Origin: MPNP01 sp965116235
GTDB lineage: Bacteria > Pseudomonadota > Alphaproteobacteria > Rhodobacterales > Rhodobacteraceae
DNA length: 64,000 nt
Reading direction: 5' to 3'
NCBI GenBank assembly: GCA_965116235.1
Contig: OZ220496.1
Location: forward strand, 3,038,001 to 3,102,000
Shown here: positions 8,488 to 18,058 of the stretch, one piece after another
Layout: every line of letters begins with the position of its first letter
How positions within the stretch are numbered: the first letter of the stretch is position 1
Notes under the pieces: model-generated
The model's input: the letters and a program-made list of their open reading frames with translations, nothing else
Told to the model about the DNA's origin: nothing
Database searches by the model: none
Translations under genes and position numbers: made by a program

Positions 8488-10623
8488 ATGCGGAACACGA
8501 TTGAACAATGGCAAGCCAGAGCCCTGAAGGAACTCAGAGGCAAGGGTCTGGAAGACATTACCCGGTCCACCCTTGAAGGGATTGCAATCAAGCCACTCTA
8601 CACCTCAGAAGATTTGGAGTCCAATCCCTACCTCGATTCGCTCCCCGGTTTTGAACCTTTTGCCAGAGGCCCAAAGGCGACCATGTATGCGGGCCGCCCA
8701 TGGACCATTCGGCAATATGCGGGATTTTCGACTGCCGAAGAGTCCAACAAGTTCTATCATCAGGCACTGGCAGGCGGTCAGCAGGGAATCTCGGTCGCTT
8801 TTGACCTTGCCACTCATCGCGGCTATGACAGTGATCACCCACGGGTTGTCGGGGATGTTGGCAAAGCGGGAGTGGCCATCGATTCTGTCGAAGACATGAA
8901 AGTCCTTTTTCGGGGTATCCCGCTAGACAAGGTTTCCGTATCCATGACCATGAATGGCGCTGTCATACCTGTCTTGGCCAGTTTCATAGTTGCCGCTGAG
9001 GAACAGGGAGTCAAACGGCGCTTGCTTTCAGGAACCATCCAGAACGACATTCTCAAGGAATTCATGGTTCGCAACACCTACATCTATCCGCCCGAACCAT
9101 CCATGCGCATCGTCAGCGACATCATCGAACTGGCCAGCAACGAGATGCCTAAATTCAACTCGATTTCGATTTCGGGTTATCACATGCAAGAAGCCGGTGC
9201 CAGCATCGTTCAGGAACTGGCCTATACGCTAGCGGATGGACGGGAATATGTCCGTGCCGCTCTTGAGCGCGGTCTTGACATTGACGAGTTTGCCGGACGG
9301 TTGTCTTTCTTTTTTGGGATTGGCATGAACTTTTTCATGGAGATTGCCAAACTTAGGGCCGCCCGAATCCTCTGGCATCGCATAATCTCCGAATTCAGCC
9401 CTAGGAACGAACGTTCCAAGATGCTCAGAACTCACTGCCAGACAAGCGGCGTCAGTCTGCAGGCTCAGGATCCTTACAACAACGTGGTACGAACGGCCTA
9501 CGAGGCCTTGGCCGCTGTTCTTGGCGGAACCCAGTCTCTACATACCAATGCTCTGGATGAAGCCATTGCCCTTCCCACCGAATTTTCAGCCCGAATCGCA
9601 CGCAATACTCAACTGATACTGCTTGAAGAGATGGGCATTACGGATACCGTTGACCCGCTCGCCGGCTCTTATTTTGTCGAGACCTTGACCAAGGAGGTCA
9701 CCGATCAGGCCTGGGAGTTGATCGAGGAGGTTGAAGACCATGGTGGCATGGTCAAGGCCATTGCGACTGGCTTGCCCAAACTGAGAATTGAAGAAACTGC
9801 CGCTCGTCGCCAGGCGATGATTGATACCGGAGAAGAGGTCATTGTCGGGGTCAATAAGTTCAGGCCGCAGGTCGAAGAGGATCTGGATGTTCGTTCCATC
9901 GAAAATCACAAGGTTCGGCAGGAACAAATCGAGAAGCTGGCCACCATCAAGGCCAATCGTGACCAGAAGCGATGCGAAGTTGCACTTCAAAATCTTGAAG
10001 CGGCTGCCTTGTCAGACGGCAATCTGCTTGCAGTTGCCATTGATGCGGCCCGAGTACGGGCAACCGTCGGAGAAATCTCGCTGGCTCTTGAAAATGCGTT
10101 CGGGCGGCATTTTGCCAATCCGAGCACCTTGAGTGGCGTCTACGGCAACGCTGTCGAGGGCGACCCAGAGTTTGACGCTGTCAAGAAGGAGGTTGACCTG
10201 TTTGCCCAAAGTCAAGGTCGAAGACCGCGTATCCTGATTACCAAAATGGGCCAGGACGGACATGATCGGGGGGCTCGTGTCATTGCAACGGCTTTCGCTG
10301 ACATTGGCTTTGACGTCGATATCGGACCCTTGTTTCAAACACCTGCCGAGGTCGCTCGTGATGCTATCGACAATGATGTTCACGTGGTTGGCATCAGCAC
10401 TCAGGCCGCGGGGCACACCACTTTGGCACCGCAACTGGTTGAGGCTCTGCGTGAAGAAGGGGCCGAAGACAAAATCGTCATCTGCGGGGGCGTCATTCCA
10501 AAGCAGGATCACGACCATCTCTACAATGCCGGTGTCAAGGCAATTTTTGGCCCCGGAACCAAAATATCGGTTGCCGCAAAGACTGTGCTTGATCTGCTGA
10601 ACTCAAAGAGCGATTTGACTTAA
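8488..10623 (+). CDS. scpA: methylmalonyl-CoA mutase (single-chain, B12-dependent)
   Basis: A 711-residue enzyme that isomerises (R)-methylmalonyl-CoA to succinyl-CoA with adenosylcobalamin. The N-terminal TIM barrel has the substrate-binding segment 'FDLATHRGYDSDHPRV' (about 103-118). The C-terminal Rossmann-type B12 domain carries 'GQDGHDRGARVI' (about 588), which contains the DxHxxG cobalt-ligand motif, plus 'GGVIP' near the end. The length equals typical single-chain McmA. The ATG at 8488 follows CAGG at good spacing. It completes the propionyl-CoA pathway begun by pccBA. No epimerase or MeaB chaperone gene is in the window. Confidence 0.97.
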   Translation: MRNTIEQWQARALKELRGKGLEDITRSTLEGIAIKPLYTSEDLESNPYLDSLPGFEPFARGPKATMYAGRPWTIRQYAGFSTAEESNKFYHQALAGGQQGISVAFDLATHRGYDSDHPRVVGDVGKAGVAIDSVEDMKVLFRGIPLDKVSVSMTMNGAVIPVLASFIVAAEEQGVKRRLLSGTIQNDILKEFMVRNTYIYPPEPSMRIVSDIIELASNEMPKFNSISISGYHMQEAGASIVQELAYTLADGREYVRAALERGLDIDEFAGRLSFFFGIGMNFFMEIAKLRAARILWHRIISEFSPRNERSKMLRTHCQTSGVSLQAQDPYNNVVRTAYEALAAVLGGTQSLHTNALDEAIALPTEFSARIARNTQLILLEEMGITDTVDPLAGSYFVETLTKEVTDQAWELIEEVEDHGGMVKAIATGLPKLRIEETAARRQAMIDTGEEVIVGVNKFRPQVEEDLDVRSIENHKVRQEQIEKLATIKANRDQKRCEVALQNLEAAALSDGNLLAVAIDAARVRATVGEISLALENAFGRHFANPSTLSGVYGNAVEGDPEFDAVKKEVDLFAQSQGRRPRILITKMGQDGHDRGARVIATAFADIGFDVDIGPLFQTPAEVARDAIDNDVHVVGISTQAAGHTTLAPQLVEALREEGAEDKIVICGGVIPKQDHDHLYNAGVKAIFGPGTKISVAAKTVLDLLNSKSDLT

Positions 10624-10686
10624 TTGGTGCTCTTTCATCTGCTCATAGGCCTGAAAAGCACCAGACCAACACGGTTTTTCACCAGC

Positions 10687-11274
10687 TTAAGGCTGGTTGC
10701 GTTCCAGCGGCTCCCTTTCCTTGGCCCTCGCAACCAATTTTTCCTTTATCTCATCGTAGGATATGGTTTGAACGTAGTAATTGTCCCTATGATACTGGTA
10801 GTTCTTGCCGTGAATATGAAACTGGCCTTCTCCCTCGTTTCCGCGATGTTGCTTTTCTGAATATCCCAAATTCTTATCCGAACTGATTTGCCCCTTTTCC
10901 AATTTGAACACCTCTATGTTATCCGAGAAAAACAGCAAGTAGTATGGAGTATCAAACGGTTCGATTTCTATCTGCTGGATGTTGCAATCAAAGTCGACTT
11001 TCGTTGCCTGGCTTTGTTCAAGCAACCTGTTGCGGTTGGAGTTGTTAACAATCAAGTCGTATAGATTGTCCAGATCAAACTTTAACTTCTGCCTTCTGAA
11101 AACTCTGGATGACTTGACTTCGATCTTTTGTCCTCCCTTTGGATCAAATAGATCATGATCGAGTTGCATACTGTCCTGATAGTCTCTCAATAATTGAACA
11201 ATCAATTCGACGACCCTTCCAAATTGCCGAGTATGTAAATTGATTATTCCGTCTCTAAACGAATAGTCCGTCAT
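10687..11274 (-). CDS. putative type II restriction endonuclease
   Basis: A 195-residue protein directly after a DNA methyltransferase. Its start overlaps the methyltransferase end by 20 bases, as expected for a translationally coupled R-M pair. Residues D44...E52-V-K54 ('FDPKGGQKIEVKSS') fit a PD-(D/E)xK nuclease centre. The region is visibly AT-richer than its neighbours, suggesting acquisition by transfer. No recognition site can be inferred. The role rests mainly on context plus the ExK motif, since I do not recognise a named family. Confidence 0.6.
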   Translation of the reverse strand: MTDYSFRDGIINLHTRQFGRVVELIVQLLRDYQDSMQLDHDLFDPKGGQKIEVKSSRVFRRQKLKFDLDNLYDLIVNNSNRNRLLEQSQATKVDFDCNIQQIEIEPFDTPYYLLFFSDNIEVFKLEKGQISSDKNLGYSEKQHRGNEGEGQFHIHGKNYQYHRDNYYVQTISYDEIKEKLVARAKEREPLERNQP

Positions 11275-11998
11275 TTGGACGCAACCGGTTTAGACTGAGT
11301 TCGAAGTATTGCTTCTGGTTTTCAAATCCAATGCAGTGTCGGCCAAGTAGCTGGCACGAAACGGCCGTGGTACCACTTCCCAGAAAAGGATCCAGGATCA
11401 GGTCATTCTGATTTGAAAACACCTCCACGATTCTGTTCATCAGGCAAACTGGTTTTTGTGTCGGGTGGGCAACTTTCTCTTTGCTCCACGGCACCAATGG
11501 CGGTATGTCTGTCCATACATTGGAAAGGGCCCGATATTCTGTTCCGTTCTTGAGCCCCATCCCACCAGTTTTCTTTCTAATCGTCGATTCAACCTTGTTG
11601 AAAGTATGCCTCTTTTCGTCCAGTACGTACCAAAGTATGTCCTCCCGTGTAGAGACCATGTTTGTTTTGGCCCCCCCCCGACCTTTTATTCGGTCATATA
11701 TGATCCAGTTTTTCAGCGTGAAAAAATTGTCTAGCACCCTTTTTGTTTCGGCCACGTATGACCATCCTTGGAAAACGACCAGATTACCGCTTGGCTTGAG
11801 AACCCGCCTGAATTCACAAGCCAGTTCGGGCCAATGGACTTTACCGGGTTTATCCCAGTCATTCTTTTCAAAATTTATTCCATATGGCGGATCCGTGGTA
11901 ATCAAATCAATTGATTGATCGCCAAGGCCCTTGATTAACTGACAAGAATCTCCGAGATAGAGTTCTATATTGGAATGGCCGTTGATCGATACCCTCAT
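11255..11998 (-). CDS. beta-class DNA (N6-adenine or N4-cytosine) methyltransferase, with an internal G9 tract
   Basis: A 247-residue amino-methyltransferase. The catalytic motif IV 'TTDPPYG' (about 34-40) comes before the AdoMet motif 'DPFLGSGTT' (about 200-208). This order is typical of beta-class enzymes of the N6_N4_Mtase family. It should protect host sites from the overlapping nuclease. A run of nine G on the coding strand (11679-11671) encodes the R107-G-G-A110 region, upstream of motif I. One base gained or lost there would abolish the enzyme. In this assembly the frame is intact (on). Confidence 0.88.
   Translation of the reverse strand: MRVSINGHSNIELYLGDSCQLIKGLGDQSIDLITTDPPYGINFEKNDWDKPGKVHWPELACEFRRVLKPSGNLVVFQGWSYVAETKRVLDNFFTLKNWIIYDRIKGRGGAKTNMVSTREDILWYVLDEKRHTFNKVESTIRKKTGGMGLKNGTEYRALSNVWTDIPPLVPWSKEKVAHPTQKPVCLMNRIVEVFSNQNDLILDPFLGSGTTAVSCQLLGRHCIGFENQKQYFELSLNRLRPNDGLFV
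11671..11679. repeat. C9/G9 homopolymer inside the methyltransferase gene
   Basis: Nine consecutive C on the plus strand (G on the coding strand) sit within the methyltransferase reading frame. Runs of this length are classic slipped-strand sites in phase-variable mod genes of Neisseria, Haemophilus and Helicobacter. The current length keeps the frame open. Confidence 0.8.
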
Positions 11999-12025
11999 TC
12001 AATCTCGTTCCAAGCTACAAGCACT

Positions 12026-12217
12026 TCAGTCCATCAGTCCAAGCTGTATCGGTTCGATGGATCTCCTTTTACAGGAATTACTGTGGATATGATACGCACT
12101 ATTTATGTGCATCGTGGCCGTTCCACTTGAAAGTTTTTCAATTTGATAAATCACCTGACCGTTACGCGTCTCGAAGCATTGCGCCGCTTTAAGACTATCT
12201 CTATAAGTCTCTGTCAC
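12026..12217 (-). CDS. small unknown ORF between mgtE and the R-M pair (doubtful)
   Basis: A 63-codon frame whose GTG start (12217-12215) overlaps the mgtE stop as GTGA, a layout used in translational coupling. It ends 28 bases before the methyltransferase start on the same strand. The product (it begins MTETYRDSLKAAQCFETRNGQ) shows no recognisable motif and no helix-turn-helix, so I cannot call it an R-M controller protein. It may be a chance frame. Confidence 0.25.
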   Translation of the reverse strand: MTETYRDSLKAAQCFETRNGQVIYQIEKLSSGTATMHINSAYHIHSNSCKRRSIEPIQLGLMD

Positions 12218-13584
12218 AACAGCACTACTGCCGCCAGGCCCAGAAAGGCCAGGAATCCGACCACGTCAGTCAGTGTCGTGACAAAGACGCTGGAGGCAAT
12301 TGCCGGATCTATGTTTGCCTTCTTTAGTCCTAGGGGCACAAGTATGCCAGAAAGCCCGGCGACCAGCATGGTGATGATCATGGCAACGGCCAGAATCACT
12401 CCAAGAAGCTGACTGCCGTACCACACAAACCCGACAACGCCGATAATCACGGCAAAGATCAGCCCATTGATGATCCCCACAAGACCTTCCCTCCTGATGA
12501 CGCGCAGGGAGTTGGAATCGGTGATATCCTTGGTGGCAATGCCCCTGACGGCAACGGTCAGGGATTGCGTTCCCGCATTGCCACCCATGGAGACGACAAT
12601 GGGCATCAGGACTGCCAACGCGACAATCGCTTCTATGGTCTCCGAAAAGCGGAAAATGACTATTGATCCCAGTATAGCCGTGACGAGATTGACGATAAGC
12701 CAAGGAAATCTTTGCGTGGCAATGCCCCAGACCCGATCGGTCAAGCTTTCATCGCTGACCCCGCCGAGCCGGAGCAAGTCTTCCTCGGCCTCTTCATCGA
12801 GAACGCTCATGGCATCGTCAATCGTGATGACCCCGACAAGCTTGCCGTGAGAGTTCGTAACCGGCGCCGAAATCAAGTGGTACTGATTGAATGAATAAGC
12901 GACATCATGCTGATCTTGATTATCGGGAATGGTGCGGAAATTTTCATCCAATATACTGTTGATCTTCACGTCCCGATGCGATGCCAATAGTCGCCCCAGA
13001 GCGGCTTGACCGACGGGTACCATTGCTGGATTCACGACGATGACATGGTAAAAGTCGCCCGGCAAGTTTTCCGATCGTCTGATATGGTCGATCGTCTGCC
13101 CAACCTGCCAGTCTTCCGGAACCATCACCATTCGGCGGTGCATCAACCGGCCCGCCGTGTCCTCAGGATAGCTGAAGGCCATCTGGACTGCGGCACGATC
13201 AGGTTCCTTCAAGGCTTCGATGACGCGGCCTTTCCGTTCAGGTTCCAGATCTTCAACGATGTCGACAATTGCATCGGACTCCAGATCACCGACGGAACTG
13301 GCAATTTTCTGGGGATGCAGGAGGGCCACAACTTCATCCCTGATTTTTTCGTCAAGTTCCGCAATGACGTCAAAGTCAAAGTCCAGACCCCATAGAGCAA
13401 CGAGTGCAGCCCGCTCTTCCGCCTCAATCTGTTCCAGCAGGTCGGCCACATCGGCCTCGTGAAGTTCGCCAATCAGCGCATGCAGACGATCCTTTTTGCC
13501 CTTCTTGATGACATTCCGAACCTCCGACACAAACTCCGAACTTAAACCTAGGGAGGAATCTTGATCCGTGTATATTTCCAGCAT
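12214..13584 (-). CDS. mgtE: MgtE-type magnesium transporter
   Basis: About 456 residues. The start is ATG 13584, chosen because GAGGGAG lies seven bases upstream. An acidic N-terminal MgtE_N domain (about 20-125) and a CBS pair (about 130-255) are followed by five membrane helices (about 290-456). 'PIVVSMGGNAGTQSLTVAVRGIA' is the signature of the pore region. The cytoplasmic domains sense Mg2+ and gate uptake in the inner membrane. The length is normal. It is transcribed away from guaD and leads towards the R-M pair. Confidence 0.95.
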   Translation of the reverse strand: MLEIYTDQDSSLGLSSEFVSEVRNVIKKGKKDRLHALIGELHEADVADLLEQIEAEERAALVALWGLDFDFDVIAELDEKIRDEVVALLHPQKIASSVGDLESDAIVDIVEDLEPERKGRVIEALKEPDRAAVQMAFSYPEDTAGRLMHRRMVMVPEDWQVGQTIDHIRRSENLPGDFYHVIVVNPAMVPVGQAALGRLLASHRDVKINSILDENFRTIPDNQDQHDVAYSFNQYHLISAPVTNSHGKLVGVITIDDAMSVLDEEAEEDLLRLGGVSDESLTDRVWGIATQRFPWLIVNLVTAILGSIVIFRFSETIEAIVALAVLMPIVVSMGGNAGTQSLTVAVRGIATKDITDSNSLRVIRREGLVGIINGLIFAVIIGVVGFVWYGSQLLGVILAVAMIITMLVAGLSGILVPLGLKKANIDPAIASSVFVTTLTDVVGFLAFLGLAAVVLL

Positions 13585-13717
13585 TGCGAACTCCCTCTGT
13601 TCGATGGCGATCGACCGTGTTCCTGCAACGAGGACATTCAATTCGCCTTTTGTAATTGACGCATGTTTGGAGTAAGGACTAACTCACCCTTGTCAGGCAC
13701 GATAATACAATTTCGCC

Positions 13718-15022
13718 ATGATCGAAGCAAAACTATTGATCGGACAAACCTTGTCGTTTGTTGCCGACCCTTTTTTCGTCTCACCGGATGAAGCCACTCG
13801 TTTCAATACCTCTGGAGCTGTGCTGATCCAGAACGGAAAGATTGCCGACTTGGGCAACAGGTCAGATCTGACAACCCGGTATCCGAAAATCGAAACTCTC
13901 GACTATTCGGACTACCTTCTGACTGCCGGTCTTATCGACGCACATTGCCATTATCCACAGACCGCCATAATCGCCAGCTGGGGTGCTCGCCTTATTGAGT
14001 GGCTGTCAAAATTCACCTTTCCCGAAGAGCAGAAATTCAATGATGCCAGCTATGCCTCAGCGGTCGCTCGATTTTTTCTGGATACGTTGCTGGCAAATGG
14101 CACGACAACCGCCTGTTCATTTTGCACGATTCATCCAGAAAGTGCTGATGCCCTGTTTGTTGAAGCGCAAAAGCGCAACATGCGTCTGGCAGCAGGCAAG
14201 ACATGCATGGATCGGAATGCTCCGCCGAGCTTGTGCGATGACGTCCGCTCAAGTTATGACGCCAGTCGAGCACTCATCAGAAAATGGCACAATTCGGGTC
14301 GACTGCATTACGTCATTACGCCACGCTTTGCCCCAACTTCAACTCCTGAACAGCTCCAAGCCTTGGGATCTCTCTGGCATGAGCATCCGGAATGCATGAT
14401 GCAAACGCATCTGTCGGAACAGGTGGAAGAGATCCGATGGGTCAGGCAGCTCTTTCCACAAGCCAAGGACTACCTTGATGTTTATGAGCAGGCTGGCCTG
14501 CTGGGTCCTGGCGGGCTTTACGGCCATGCAGTCCATCTGGAGCGGAGGGAACGAGACCGCCTCCGAGAGGTCGGCGGGCGGCTCATACATTGTCCGACTT
14601 CAAACGCCTTCATCGGTTCGGGACTGTTCCGGACACATGAGCGTATCGCCGAAGGTCAGGTTGTGGGTCTGGCATCCGACGTTGGTGGTGGGTCGTCCTT
14701 TTCAATGTTTCGGGTCATGGCCAGCGCTTATGAAACAAGTCAGTTGACCGGCATGCCCCTGCACCCTTCACAGCTCTTTTGGCTGGCCACGGCTGGCAAC
14801 GCCATTGCCTTGCACATGGAAAATGATGTTGGCAATCTCCAGATTGGCAACGAGGCCGACATCATTGCCATTGACTTGCGTTCAACCCCGCTCATTGCCA
14901 ACCGACACAGGCAAGCGAACAGTTTCTGGGATTCACTCTTTCCGACAATCATGATGGGAGACGACCGCGCCATCAAGGATGTCTGGATAGCCGGAAACAA
15001 GATCGTCGAACTTTCCTGCTGA
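13718..15022 (+). CDS. guaD: guanine deaminase
   Basis: A 434-residue amidohydrolase that converts guanine to xanthine and ammonia in purine salvage or catabolism. Metal ligands are visible: 'DAHCHY' (HxH), 'QTHLSEQ', 'LYGHAVHL' and 'ASDVGGG'. The family features 'TTTACSFCTIH' and 'HCPTSNAFIGSG' support guanine deaminase rather than another amidohydrolase. The length is typical. It is convergent with upp, the uracil salvage gene, four bases away. The window therefore holds a small nucleobase-salvage patch. Confidence 0.92.
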   Translation: MIEAKLLIGQTLSFVADPFFVSPDEATRFNTSGAVLIQNGKIADLGNRSDLTTRYPKIETLDYSDYLLTAGLIDAHCHYPQTAIIASWGARLIEWLSKFTFPEEQKFNDASYASAVARFFLDTLLANGTTTACSFCTIHPESADALFVEAQKRNMRLAAGKTCMDRNAPPSLCDDVRSSYDASRALIRKWHNSGRLHYVITPRFAPTSTPEQLQALGSLWHEHPECMMQTHLSEQVEEIRWVRQLFPQAKDYLDVYEQAGLLGPGGLYGHAVHLERRERDRLREVGGRLIHCPTSNAFIGSGLFRTHERIAEGQVVGLASDVGGGSSFSMFRVMASAYETSQLTGMPLHPSQLFWLATAGNAIALHMENDVGNLQIGNEADIIAIDLRSTPLIANRHRQANSFWDSLFPTIMMGDDRAIKDVWIAGNKIVELSC

Positions 15023-15026
15023 TGGC

Positions 15027-15671
15027 TTATTTTGTCCCGTACAGACGGTCTCCCGCATCCCCGAGTCCGGGAAGTATGTAGCCCAGTTCGTTGAGACTTT
15101 CGTCAAGGGCGGCCGTCGTTATGGGAACATCCGGATGCTCTCGAGTCATGACTTCAACACCCTCCGGAGCCGCCACTAGGCAGACAAAGCTCAAATTGTT
15201 TGCCCCGGCCTGTTTAAGTCTGGAAATGGCAAAGGCTGCCGAATTGCCCGTGGCCAGCATGGGGTCAAGGACTATGACAAGCCGATTCGCCAAATCGTCC
15301 GGAACCTTGAAGTAATACTCAACCGGCTGCAGCGTTTCTTCATTTCGATACAGCCCCACATATCCAACGCGGGCAGAGGGCACCAATTCCAGAACCCCCT
15401 CCAAAAGCCCGTTGCCAGCCCTTAGAATCGATATAAGCGCCAACTTCTTCCCCAGCAAGGTCGGCGCCTCCATTTCCACCAGAGGCGTCTCGACAGTCTT
15501 GGTGTCAAGGGGTAGATGACGAGTTATCTCGTAAGCCAACAACATCGAAATTTCCCTCAACAGACGTCGGAACTCGCCTGAGGCCGTTTCTTTCCGACGC
15601 ATCAGGGTCAGCTTGTGCTGTACCAGAGGGTGCTTGACAACAGTGAGACCGGAATTCACCCTTACCTCCAA
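15027..15671 (-). CDS. upp: uracil phosphoribosyltransferase
   Basis: A 214-residue enzyme making UMP from uracil and PRPP. The PRPP loop appears as 'VIVLDPMLATGNSA' (about 130-143). The uracil-binding C-terminus 'GYILPGLGDAGDRLYGTK' is almost canonical. The length and N-terminus (VVKHPLVQHKLTLMR) match Upp. It lies 20 bases downstream of prpE on the same strand, so they may share a transcript. Confidence 0.96.
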   Translation of the reverse strand: MEVRVNSGLTVVKHPLVQHKLTLMRRKETASGEFRRLLREISMLLAYEITRHLPLDTKTVETPLVEMEAPTLLGKKLALISILRAGNGLLEGVLELVPSARVGYVGLYRNEETLQPVEYYFKVPDDLANRLVIVLDPMLATGNSAAFAISRLKQAGANNLSFVCLVAAPEGVEVMTREHPDVPITTAALDESLNELGYILPGLGDAGDRLYGTK

Positions 15672-15691
15672 TTTAACGACATGTCTTCTAC

Positions 15692-17602
15692 TTAAAGCGA
15701 AACGGACCGCTCGCTTTGGGGATAGCCGATCAGCTTCAGCCTTTCGGCGATTTCATCCAAAATTACTGGATCATCTATGGTCGCCGGGACCTTGAAATCC
15801 TCGCCGTTGGCGATCTTGACCATGATCGCCCGAAGAATTTTCCCCGAACGCGTTTTCGGCAGCCTGTCCACGACAACGGCCAACTTAAAAGCCGCGACCG
15901 GACCGATTTTGTCCCTGACCAGCTTGATGCACTCGGGAACGACGCCATCGGCATTGGCTTCCGCCCCCGCGTTAAGGCAGATAAATCCAACGGGCAACTG
16001 CCCTTTCAACTCGTCGGCTACACCCACAACCGCACACTCGGCAACATCCGGATGACCGGCAATGGCTTCTTCGAGAGCACCGGTCGAAAGCCGATGTCCG
16101 GCAACATTGATGACATCGTCGGTCCGAGCCATGACGAAAATGTAGCCATCGTTATCGATGAAGCCCGCATCGCCCGTGTTGTAATATCCGGGATACTGAT
16201 CAAGATAACCGCTCTTGTATCTGCTGTCAGCGTTCCATAGTGTTGGCAGAGTGCCGGGAGGGAGCGGCAGCTTGATTGCAATGGAACCCAATTGGCCCTT
16301 CGGCCTTTCGTGGCCGGCTTCATCCAGAATTCGAACGTCATATCCGGGCATCGGCACGTAGGAAGAGCCATACCGCACCGACAATCGTTCAATGCCGATC
16401 GGGTTGCCGGATATCACCCATCCCGTCTCCGTTTGCCACCAATGATCAATGACCGGAACTTCAAGATGTCTCTCGGCCCAGATAATTGTATCTGGATCCG
16501 CTCTCTCTCCCGCCAGGAACAGGGTTCTGAAATTGGCCATATCGTACTCTTCCAGCAACTTGGCTTCAGGGTCGGCTCGCTTTATTGCACGAAACGCCGT
16601 GGGAGCCGTAAACAGGGTTGTGATATTGTGCTCGGCAATAACCCGCCAGAAGGCTCCAGCATCGGGAGTTCCAACGGGTTTTCCCTCATACACGACCGTA
16701 GTATTGCCATGGATGAGCGGTGCGTAGCAGATGTAGGAGTGCCCCACAACCCAACCGACATCGGAGGCGGCCCAGAATACTTCCCCCGGACTGACTCCGT
16801 AGAAGTTTTCCATTGTCCAGTTCAACGCGACCAGATGACCGGCATTGGGTCGTACGACGCCCTTGGGTTGTCCGGTCGTGCCAGAAGTGTAAAGGATGTA
16901 GAGGGGGTGATTCCCCGGTACTGGCACACATCCTTTTGGACGAGCATTCGACATTGCTTCAGCCCACTCGATATCCCGCTTCTGATCAAGAACTGCCGGC
17001 GATTGTTCACGCTGATATACGAGGCATTTTTGCGGTTTGTGGGCGGCAATGTCGATTGCTGCATCCAGCAAGGGCTTATAGTTCACAATCCGGTTGGGTT
17101 CAATGCCGCATGAGGCCGCTATTATGCACTTGGGTCTTGCGTCGTCAATACGAACAGCAAGTTCCTTGGAAGCAAATCCTCCAAAGACAACCGAATGAAT
17201 CGCACCGATTCGACTGCATGCCAACATAGAGACCAGAGCTTCAGTAATCATGGGCATGTAGATGATGACGCGATCCCCCATCTGTATACCCATGTCGTTG
17301 AGAACCCCGGCCAATCTGGAAACCTCATCCAGCAACTGGCTGTAGGTTGTCTTTGATTGCGTTCCCGTTACCGGACTGTCATGGATTATGGCAATCTGGC
17401 TGCCTCGCCCGGCTCTAACATGTCGGTCGACGGCATTCCAGCAGGTATTGACAAGAGAATCGTCAAACCAGCTGTAAAACGGCATTTTGTCATCGAATAA
17501 TCCCTTGGACGGCTTTTGGTCCCACTCCAGGGCGTCCGCCTGCTTTAGCCAAAATGACTCCGGGTCTGACTTCCAGCTGGCATAAGTTTCACCATAACTC
17601 AT
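15692..17602 (-). CDS. prpE: propionyl-CoA synthetase (acetyl-CoA synthetase-like)
   Basis: About 636 residues of the ANL adenylating superfamily. The ATP loop 'YTSGTTGQPKGVV' lies near residue 240. 'DVINVAGHRLSTGALEEAI' and the catalytic, acetylation-controlled Lys in 'RLPKTRSGKILR' lie near 580. The N-terminus (MSYGETYASWKSDPESFW) and the 'RPNAGHLVALNW' segment favour PrpE over AcsA. It activates propionate to propionyl-CoA, feeding the PCC/mutase pathway in this window. The start is ATG 17602, with AGG just upstream. The substrate is inferred, not proven. Confidence 0.85.
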   Translation of the reverse strand: MSYGETYASWKSDPESFWLKQADALEWDQKPSKGLFDDKMPFYSWFDDSLVNTCWNAVDRHVRAGRGSQIAIIHDSPVTGTQSKTTYSQLLDEVSRLAGVLNDMGIQMGDRVIIYMPMITEALVSMLACSRIGAIHSVVFGGFASKELAVRIDDARPKCIIAASCGIEPNRIVNYKPLLDAAIDIAAHKPQKCLVYQREQSPAVLDQKRDIEWAEAMSNARPKGCVPVPGNHPLYILYTSGTTGQPKGVVRPNAGHLVALNWTMENFYGVSPGEVFWAASDVGWVVGHSYICYAPLIHGNTTVVYEGKPVGTPDAGAFWRVIAEHNITTLFTAPTAFRAIKRADPEAKLLEEYDMANFRTLFLAGERADPDTIIWAERHLEVPVIDHWWQTETGWVISGNPIGIERLSVRYGSSYVPMPGYDVRILDEAGHERPKGQLGSIAIKLPLPPGTLPTLWNADSRYKSGYLDQYPGYYNTGDAGFIDNDGYIFVMARTDDVINVAGHRLSTGALEEAIAGHPDVAECAVVGVADELKGQLPVGFICLNAGAEANADGVVPECIKLVRDKIGPVAAFKLAVVVDRLPKTRSGKILRAIMVKIANGEDFKVPATIDDPVILDEIAERLKLIGYPQSERSVSL

Positions 17603-17605
17603 CAA

Positions 17606-18058
17606 TCAACCTGCCTATCATTTGCGCTTAGTATTGTGCGCTGTTCCTGATCTCATTTCCCAAGCCGTGAGCACCGCGCCTTGCATCTAATACGTCCATG
17701 CATCCACTTTGTCAAATTGCCAACAGTGATCGGCATTGCCGGACTGCGTTGCCCGAAGCGCAGAGGGTGGGGTGATGCATCCGACCGACTCTCGATGGTC
17801 CGCAAACTTCTTCGTGTCTTGCAAGCGTCCATTTCGGCATGACGGTCGCTGGTCATCAATTGATCCATCACGAAAATAACCGCTGGGGCGGATGCGGATC
17901 AAGTTTCTTGAGGCACAAATCCCGCGACAATCGGAACCGTCTCTGCCTACGACACCTCTTTCCAGGCGTTTAAAGTGCCCACCACAAGCTCCAGCGCACT
18001 TGCTGTATGTGCCCAGATATTCCTTGCTTTGGGGTCGGTGAGCCGTGAACTTTTCTTG
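17606..18058. other. intergenic stretch without a supported gene
   Basis: About 450 bases between prpE and the PilP/GspC-like gene. Short frames on both strands show no family features. It must hold the prpE promoter (minus strand) and perhaps the 3' end of the neighbouring transcript, but no clear hairpin or promoter is visible. Confidence 0.3.

Noticed and set aside
10624..10860. A plus-strand frame of 78 codons after the mutase gene
   Set aside because: It lies antisense to the nuclease gene, has no ribosome site and no family features.
12026..12217. A controller (C) protein for the first R-M system
   Set aside because: The small frame has no helix-turn-helix pattern and no C-box-like operator was seen. 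It is kept only as a doubtful unknown ORF.
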